Below are positions 56,860-64,000 of a DNA stretch of 64,000 bases, one piece after another. The notes beneath the pieces are model-generated. The model did no database searches and was not told where the DNA came from. It saw nothing but the letters and a program-made list of their open reading frames with translations. Each line of letters begins with the position of its first letter. Position 1 is the stretch's first letter. The DNA comes from Jacaranda mimosifolia (lineage: Eukaryota > Streptophyta > Magnoliopsida > Lamiales > Bignoniaceae): NCBI GenBank assembly GCA_018894105.1, contig CM032118.1:29740690-29804689 (forward strand), in the 5' to 3' direction. The position numbers and the translations under genes were made by a program.

Positions 56860-57880
56860 CTGTCTTTAGGTTAGGCTGCTCACCAAATAGATATTATCTA
56901 TCCCTTTTCTTCTTGCTCCAAACTGCTTTTTGGAAGTGCCTTGCTTCTCGACCACATACTCTTTGAGATATCCTTGTTGGATTAGCTTTTCAATTTCATC
57001 TTTTAGGTTCTAGCATTATTCAATAGTGTGTCCTCAACTGTGATGAAAGTTGCAGTATTTTTGGAACTTTCATCTTTTCATACTTTTGGTAATCCTTAGG
57101 GGTTGTTTGACTAGGCTTCAATGTAACAATCTTAAGTATCTTTGCCCTAGGGCATATATGTGAGGGATGCCATCTAGTGTGTTACCAATGATCATCTTCC
57201 CTTTTATCAATGTTGGCTTCCTTCTTCCTTAATTTGTATTTGCTAACATCTTGAGAGGTCATTATCTCCTTAATCTTGATGTACTTTCCTGCATATACAG
57301 CGAGTCCCTTTGGAATAGCAAGACATTTTTCAGCTACAGACTCCTACAGCATGTATTATTTTGAGTTCCGTTAAGTGATGCTAAATATTAGGGGATGTAC
57401 TTCACAAACGCCAAATATGAGATCAACTACATGAGCTTGTGTCTATCTTACTACCCATACTAACACTTTTCTCACATTCATAAAGACCTCACCAGCTGGC
57501 CCTCTTGAGATTATGAGATTAAACTGGTCATAGGGAGGTTCTCCATATCATGTTGAAGTGGATAGTCTTTGGGATTTGGACTTTTATTAAGCCATTACCA
57601 ATAGTCCTTATTTTCTTCCATTGGTAGAGCCTTTCTAGTACTACTTCGCTTCTGTGCCATATATTATTTGAGGTGTCCTCTTTGGATTAAACTCTCAATC
57701 TCATCTTTTATGTACTTGCACTCCTTAGTGGTCTGTCTATTGTTATAGTAGAAACGACACCACTTATCAAATTTTTGCTTCTTAGGGTTATTTGTTGTCT
57801 TCTCATGATCATTAGAGGCTAGAAGAATCTTGTTGGTGTTCTTGGTATGCATCAAGGGAGCCAGTATCTCATACTATACT
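56860..57880 (-). pseudogene. two gag zinc-knuckle relics of Tat copy D
   Basis: Two minus-strand matches to the Tat gag C-terminus. One (about 57,060-56,945) reads YCNFHHS, stop, GHTIE with DEIEKLIQQGYLKEYV. The other (57,855-57,664) reads WCRFYYNNRQTTKECKYIKD followed by EIESLIQRGHLK. Having two in tandem implies that remnants of two copies, or a rearrangement, are juxtaposed. Both resemble the motif in copies A and B. Confidence 0.66.
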
Positions 57881-57899
57881 ATAGACTCCATCAGTGCAT

Positions 57900-58080
57900 C
57901 TTTGCACAGAAACTAAAATAGGTCCTTTAAGCAAAGCTTTGTCTAGGTTTGTGAAGTCAATGCACATCCTTTATTTCCAATTAGGTTTGGGAACCATCAC
58001 CATATTAGCCTGCCATTTAGAATATTGAATTACTTGGACATGCTTTGTCTTCGTAGCTTGTTCACCTAGAAAGGTAGAGA
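57900..58080 (-). pseudogene. Tat-lineage reverse-transcriptase fragment
   Basis: The minus strand reads HVQVIQYSKWQANMVMVPKP then NWK, stop, RMCIDFTNLDKALLKGPIL. It corresponds to the (V)-Q-Y-P-x-W-L-A-N-V-V-x-V-x-K-x-N-G-K-W-R-M-C-x-D-F-T-D-L-N-K-A-C-P-K-D stretch of RT. It is on the 5' side of a gag motif in the minus direction, which is the wrong order, so the region is rearranged. Confidence 0.68.
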
Positions 58081-58089
58081 ATGAGGAAT

Positions 58090-58920
58090 AGTATCTAGCT
58101 TTAAGTTAATTCTCTATTTAGTTTTCTCTAGCGATGATGAAGCACCCTAGCTCCAGTCAGAGAATTGTTGCTTCTACTGGGAGTGATGCTTGATATAAGT
58201 GATGTCTCGACGTGCGACCTCATCGAAAAAGCCCCAACATGCGTGAATAGTAACTAATAACTAATCTACCCTAAATACCAATGAGCTAGGCTAGTCGATT
58301 GTTTCGAGCTCAACATCTACCCTAATAAGCCCAACCTACATAGGTTGTTATCCATGGTCGACATCGACCCTCAGAGTCCTAAAACCCCTACACGATTCGA
58401 AGGGGGCCACATTATATGCTGGTACACCACCAATACATTTTTTTTCTTTCCCGTATTAATGATAGGTTGAACCATGTTCCATCCGCACTAAGGTTGTCAG
58501 TCCATCGTATTAAAGTTGTCAAGTCTCATAATGATAGTATGGATACGCGTCTGATAAAGTAAGGGTTGTTGGTTGTCCTTTGGGGAAAAGCCTGATGTAA
58601 CCCTATGCTGTACCAGTCCTGTTTCATACTCAAGAAGGTCAAGTGGTAAATTCAATGTACATGTATTCTATAAGTACCTTAACTCCTGCTTACTTAAGGT
58701 ACGTATCCATAGTCACCTTAGCTTCGGCTACACTTTCCATATTTTCTGCTCATGCATTATATTAATTTAAGCATCGTAGGATCTTAGTCGAGGGCATTCT
58801 GGGAAAGCTTAACGTGCTCTCTGTGGTTCTAGGTCTGACCAACGTGCTACCATTAGAATTGAGTCAGAACGCCTAGATAGATCCCTCCAACCATTTTACA
58901 CCTTTCTTAGTATCATACTT
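58090..58920 (+). repeat. possible degraded LTR
   Basis: Mixed-composition DNA with 'ttctataagtaccttaactc' near 58,668, which looks like an LTR TATA region, followed by pyrimidine-rich DNA. It lacks coding relics. No partner LTR or target duplication was found, so the assignment is tentative. Confidence 0.25.
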
Positions 58921-59618
58921 TACCAGGGGTGTAAGATGAATTGACCCGACTCATGAGCCTCACGAGCTAACTTGATTATAGCTCGACTCAAAGTTAAAAA
59001 GTTCAAGCCCGAGCTTGAGCTTTATAATGAGCCGAACTCAAGCCTTAATTCATTATTCAAACATCAAAGGCCAAAACAATAACTTACTTAAATGTTATAA
59101 AAATTAATAACTTTTTAGTAAATTGCACAGTTATAAAACATATGATTACTTTAAAAAAAATTATTATTATAATAATTAACAAGTCATTGATTATTTTTCT
59201 TATATTTAATAATATTAATTCAATATGAATATGCTGGAGCAATATCAATATTATTAATATTTATGTTTTAACTCTACAGTTATATTGTTATATATCACTT
59301 TATGTGTATAATATATGCAATTTAAACTTATTAATGCATATTTTTTAAATCTAACTGTCCAACCTAAATTTCATCATACGCTTACAAATTCACTTCTATA
59401 TTCTAAGGCATAAAAATATGTATTATATGTAAGTGTTGTTATATGTTTGATAAGCTCAAGCTTCAATTCAAGCTCAATCATGCATTGATGTCTAATAAGC
59501 TTATCAAGCTCGAGCTCAAGCTTGATATTCATCAATGAGCTTGAGCTTGGGCATAAAATTAGAATATCGATGAGCTCGAGCTTGAGCTCAACCCAACATA
59601 ATTTATAGATGAGCTAAG

Positions 59619-61822
59619 TGTTGGAATAGTGCCTGGCAAACTAATTAGATTGGCCTTGTAAAAGCTATTTCCTTGTAAAATAATATTGATTGAATGATAT
59701 TCCTTATATAGCTATCTTCATCTGATGCTCTTTTATTACTTCACTTGCATTTAGATTGAAGCGCTTAGATCACACATGACTACTGGACTTGGTCAGTTCA
59801 CTAGGTGATGATCATGGAATAAGTCTTACACGGTCGTGATCTTAAATCTTAAAAGTCATAGGATCTTATGAGACAAGGTATCTAAGATTCGGATAGACTT
59901 GCACTAATGATGCATAAAACCAAGAGTTGGATATTGCTCTATTTCATGAGCAATCTGTATGAGATATGGGTGCATGTTAGAGAACAAGGCACTAAAGACC
60001 CTTCAAAGAATCCACTAGATAGCCGTAGTGGCAAGTCGATAGTGAATAATTCTCCTACTTACATTAGTGTATATTATTAGTCTTCTGATTTGAGGATCCA
60101 TGGTAACCTTATGTCCGGTCCTCATGCTTTGACTCTTCCTTGACCACTTAGTGGGGCTTTTGGGTTGAGCTTGGGTGTGAGCTACTTAGCATCGAGGTTT
60201 GTGAGATCCAAGATGGAATCCGACTCCTTACTTTTGTGAAGGGTGAGTGCATCTCCTATGTGTTCTATAATGATCAATTCCAAGAAATCCTTGCGCAAGA
60301 TGGTGTGAAAATTTGGAAAAGGAGCTCTCCAAAGATGAGGTCACACAAATGAATCAAACATTGAGAATAAAGACATAGTATCAAGGCTATTAGGGAACCG
60401 GCAAATATCTTGTCCTAGGCCTTTTTCGGGAGATAGGAGACGGAAGAACCGTATTTGCATAGTATGCGTAAAGCTATGATGGTTCTCTAGAACATTCATT
60501 TCGGCCAATTAGTTGGGCTTCATGGGCTTGAGGTTGGACATCGACCATGAAAATTGGGTACTCTTTAATTAATAAGATTAATTGAATTGAGTAGATTAGT
60601 TTGAAAGGAGTTTTAAACTAAAATAAATACAAGATATTCAAAAGTCACAAAGAGTTGTAAGCCCATGTCCAATGAATGATAGATCATATTGGGTCACACA
60701 CAAAAGCTAAATAGCTTCCAAAATTGGTAGCGCAATTTTCTAAGTGTTAGAAAAATTCACCCCTTTGGTGATCGATTTTCAAGGATTCAATTTAACGATC
60801 AATTTTGGTTCGATTAACTTAAGTGTTAAATTAATTAAATAATTTAAAGAGTTAAATTAGACCAATAATTAAGGAGTTAATTATTTGGCACCATGTTGAC
60901 CATCAATTGGACAAGTTGACTAATTTAAGCTTAAGAGTTAAAGCTTATTTCATTTAAGAGTTAAATCAAAGGATAATTAATTAAATTAAAGTTTTTAATT
61001 TAATTAATGGGAAGAATACTTTTTGGAGGGAAATTTTAAATGAAGTGTTCATTTAAATTAGCATCTTAAATAATTTGGAATTAGATTCCAAATGAAATTG
61101 AAATGTGCATGAAATTCAAGTAAGACTTGAATTTGAATTTTGCTAACTTGGCATACTACTTTGGTGGTCACCTTGAGGAAGGTGTGATGCTAGCTAGAAT
61201 CACACCTTCCGCCCTCTATATATAGATATAGAGGGTATGCAAAATTCAAAAAAATTAGCTGTTGAAAAGTGTGAGAATTAGATTCTTACATTCCCTCCAA
61301 AATCTCTCTCTCCATGCATTGCATTATGTGTTGAAGCTTTGCAATCCTTCTTTTTCCCAACCTGAAAATCGGCCTTCTCTACCTCATTTTCTCCTCTCTA
61401 ACTCTAGCTTCTAGTGAGGGAAAATCAGAAGATTGTTTGGTGTGTGGATATATCACTAGAGGCAAGGCACTTGACTTGCTCGGTTTTGGAGATCTACCTA
61501 CAACAGCTTTCTGTTGGCGAATTTTTCTAGAGTGATCCAAAAGGCTTTTTGCTCCAATTTTTTTACATTCCAAATTTAATTTGGTGCTTTTTGGAGCTTA
61601 TATCCAGGGCAAAGGTTGCCAACATTCCACTGTGCCAATTCCAGACAGTTTTTGGATTCGAGAGAAATAGTTGATCTTCTCCTTGTTTTTAGCTACAAAA
61701 GGTAATTCTTCATCCTAATTCAGATCTATAGCATGAATAGATCCTTGAATGCTTGAGTAGCTTAGTTATTTTCAAGCTTATGAAATTTTGATTTGTGGAT
61801 ACTAATGCTACTCTTGCCTTTA
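59619..61822 (+). mobile_element. 2.2-kb solo LTR, Ty1/copia type
   Basis: Begins TGTTGGAATAGTGCCTGGCA, a start typical of long copia LTRs. The flanks CTAAG (59,614-59,618) and CCAAG (61,823-61,827) form a near-exact 5-bp duplication. It interrupts a GAGCTTGAGC-rich element whose composition resumes on the right. A TATA region (TATATATAG) lies at about 61,217-61,225, followed by a pyrimidine-rich leader. No internal retroelement genes are found, so it is a solo LTR left by LTR-LTR recombination. The terminal CA is mutated to TA. Confidence 0.62.
61177..61235 (+). promoter_or_regulatory. two adjacent hairpins at the solo-LTR promoter
   Basis: GGAAGGTGTGAT (61,177-61,188) is perfectly inverted at 61,199-61,210 with a 10-base loop. 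Two bases on, CCCTCTATAT (61,212-61,221) is perfectly inverted at 61,226-61,235 with a 4-base loop and contains the TATA sequence. Confidence 0.7.
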
Positions 61823-61882
61823 CCAAGCCTGAACTTGAATTTTTTGCCATGCTTGGCTCAAGCTTGGCTTGTTTGTAACCTT

Positions 61883-64000
61883 ACCTTTTACTCTTGTGGA
61901 CTTATTAATCATCTCAAAAAAGGGAGGGATAGAAAAAAAAAGAAGATAAAATCTAATATCATATAATATTGAAAAATCCCCTTTTAACTTATGAAAAATT
62001 ATCTTTTTCTGTTGACACTTTTGAAAATTAAAAAAAGAAATAAAAAGTTGGTGCATAATGATTAAGGACAGGTAAAATAGGGATTAATATGATATAAGAA
62101 CAAAGGACCTAATTTATAAAATGGGAAAGAAATGAGAGTTAATGCTTATCCATTGTTTTGATCTTTTGCTTTTTAATTGCCATATCATACTGTGTGTTGT
62201 ATGTGTTTTGAAAAACATAATGATTGGGAAGTATACAAATAATAAAATATTTTTATATCATAATATCATTTTACTAATAAATTTAACTATAAAAATAGAG
62301 TGTAAATGATCCTATTATTATTTCATAATAGATCAAGTAAATGACTTTTAATAGTTATGTTGCATGGAATAGGATTTTAGGTTCCTTCCATAAATTAAGA
62401 AATGATAGCTTCTGTTTCTAAACGCGTCTGTGTGCTCAGTGCGCAAGTCAAAAATTTATTGCTGCTATGCTTTCTTGGATGTGGAGTTGGTTTTTATATT
62501 AATTAGGTTCTTGGTGGACTAGATGCCATTTAGGTTATGGAACCCATCTTTAGTAGGCTTTAGGTTGCCTTGGTGGTCTTTTCTATTTTATTTGATTTGG
62601 TCTTTTATTGAATTTTATTTCAATGCACTTAAGATACTAATTTGGCATATCATCTAACCCCCACCTACTTTCAATTGAAAAATACCTTTTCAAGTTGAAA
62701 GTATGATTTAATTGTTATTTTCAATTTTCCTTCCATAACAGTTAATTTTATTATTCTTTTGTTTTAACTTGCCTTTAACTTAACCTTAATTAGTTAAACC
62801 AATCAATTAATAGTTTTATCTATTCCTTATTTTAGGAGTTTATGCTTTACTAGATTTACATTCTTCATAAGTCTTAGCAATAATGTCTCGCTTGAGTCCT
62901 TCACTATTGGCAAGGTGAAATCGAAAGGTTTGTCTTCTAACTTTTCTTTGCTCCTTTCCAACACTCAAATTGATTGAAACTTGGAAGAAGTCACTTTAGG
63001 GAAATTATCTTTTGGGAAAAGTCATCCTACATGGTAGAGAGAGTAGTGCGAGGAGAAGTTTAATCACGATAGAAAGATTTATTTTAGCAATGGTAGAAGT
63101 GGGTCTACTGGTACGGTAGCAAGGTACGTGTTAAAGTTAGCATCGCGGCCAACTGCCAAGCTGGCCACCTTCCTCGTGTCGGAGGCTGGCACGATAGGTC
63201 GCCCAGGCATGGGGCAACAATGTTGAAGGCCAGGGCCTTCAAGCAGTTGTGTAGCCTTAGTGGCGTGTGGATCTATGAGGACAATCCTCCTCATGATGTT
63301 ATGGTGTTTGTTAAGTTTGGGGGCCATATCATGGCTTCGTTATTTTTGTTGTAGGTGTCCTTGCTTTACGTTTCCTTAGGCACATGTTTTTCTCCTTGGA
63401 TGGCCAAGTGTAGGTTTGACACTCCTTTAGTTTTTGTTCTTAGATTTTGTTAGACTTTGCATTTTTATCATAGATGTTTGGATAATTTTTGTGTTCTTAT
63501 ACCATATTTTATTGAGTACAACATCCTATTTTTTAATTTCTATGACTTAGTAATTGTGATTTTCTCATTCTTTTTCGCCACTCACGCCTTTATCATTATA
63601 ACACAAATTTCGTGTTTACGAAAATGAAATTACAAGACAAGAAAATTTGTCCAAATAAAAATTTATTGAAATTTTAAATGTGGATACAATCCCTAACTAT
63701 GATCCTCTGATTCTTCACTTCAAAAAATGATTTTGAACTTGAAAAGGGAAATTCAGCACTTCAATCTCCTCCACAATTGAGTTCCTTTTTTTTTAATGTT
63801 AGTTCGAGGACTTCACACTAGAATTTTGACAGTTTCAATGATGAATGCCTAGAACAGCATGGATATCCTTGAATTTGGTTTGGGGAATAATACTAATTTG
63901 AGGATTTTGCTCTATAATCTCAAATCAAATGTTGTAATTTTGAAGAACTCGATGACGAATACCTTGAATACCATGGATCCCCTTGAACTTGATTTAGAGA
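61883..64000. other. unassigned AT-rich DNA
   Basis: No confident gene. 62,460-62,700 has words loosely like the LTR of Tat copy A ('cttggtggactaga', 'ttttattt'), too weak to call. A minus-strand open frame of 82 codons at 63,079-63,327 has higher GC but no recognisable motif. Around 63,815-64,000 a unit of about 113 bp is duplicated ('gatgaatgcctagaacagca' and 'gatgacgaataccttgaata'), running off the edge. Confidence 0.4.

Larger units (their letters stand above)
58924..61882. mobile_element. hAT-like GAGCTTGAGC-rich element, split by a solo LTR
   Basis: The left part (58,924-59,618) begins CAGGGGTGTAAGATGAATTG and is rich in 'gagctcgagcttgagctc' words. The right part (61,823-61,882) continues the same kind of sequence and ends in the inverse of AAGGTTACAAACAAGCCAAG. 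Non-autonomous plant elements with such ends and GAGCT-rich arms are common. The terminal match is weak and the 8-bp duplication is not exact, so the family is uncertain. The coordinates include the inserted LTR. Confidence 0.42.

Noticed and set aside
62460..62760. Possible further LTR related to copy A
   Set aside because: Only scattered words agree with 17,552-17,960. No boundary, PBS or coding relic supports it.
63079..63327. 82-codon minus-strand open frame
   Set aside because: No recognisable motif, no leader or splice context, and the surroundings look non-coding. Left as unassigned rather than called a gene.

Overview
This is a stretch of plant (dicot-type angiosperm) nuclear DNA. 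It is AT-rich, mostly gene-poor and crowded with plant transposon families. I see one confident intact gene: a two-exon, minus-strand glycoside hydrolase 17 (glucan endo-1,3-beta-glucosidase) with a C-terminal X8/CBM43 domain, at about 12.0-13.6 kb. A 42-bp terminal exon of another plus-strand gene may lie at 1348-1389. There are no rRNA genes, CRISPR arrays or bacterial operons, and I recognised no tRNA genes.

Layout. 0-2 kb: possible gene 3' end and a CACTA-like transposon end. 3.4-8.9 kb: CACTA remnants full of subterminal repeats, split by a 4.3-kb terminal-inverted-repeat (TIR) element, which itself holds a long LTR-like block with five 64-bp tandem repeats. 9.4-10.2 kb: hAT-type element with an exact 8-bp target duplication. 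About 10.5 kb: copia RNase H relic. 12-13.7 kb: the glucanase gene and its TATA region. 15.7-16.4 kb: MULE-type element with an exact 9-bp duplication. 17.5-30 kb: old minus-strand Ty3/gypsy Tat-lineage element (copy A), split by a younger 5.5-kb chromovirus-like gypsy element at 18,661-24,190. 31.7-43.7 kb: a complete-ended 12-kb Tat-lineage element (copy B) with 0.8-kb LTRs and an ATTTT duplication. 44.0-45.3 kb: two hAT-like elements. 47.0-48.9 kb: long-TIR MULE with an exact 9-bp duplication. 49-54.3 kb: plus-strand Tat remnant (copy C). About 54.5 kb: LINE reverse-transcriptase relic on the minus strand. 55-58.1 kb: mosaic Tat remnants (copy D). 58.9-61.9 kb: hAT-like element interrupted by a 2.2-kb solo copia-type LTR. 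62-64 kb: unassigned AT-rich DNA.

The Tat copies share one plan. Gag-protease-RT-RNase H-integrase lie on one strand, followed by a copy-specific minisatellite, then an extra ORF (aORF) on the opposite strand running toward the integrase. In copy B the aORF has its own TATA box, an 86-bp intron whose removal keeps the frame, and a PIF/Harbinger MITE inserted in exon 1. Antisense ORFs and tandem repeats in Tat/Retand elements are known. The promoter-intron arrangement, and its partial match in copy C, is the most interesting structure here. All retroelement coding regions are broken by stops and frameshifts, so they are annotated as pseudogenes. Nothing clearly amounts to a previously undescribed biological system. 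The best leads are the aORF transcription unit, the palindrome-studded MULE and the layered insertions.
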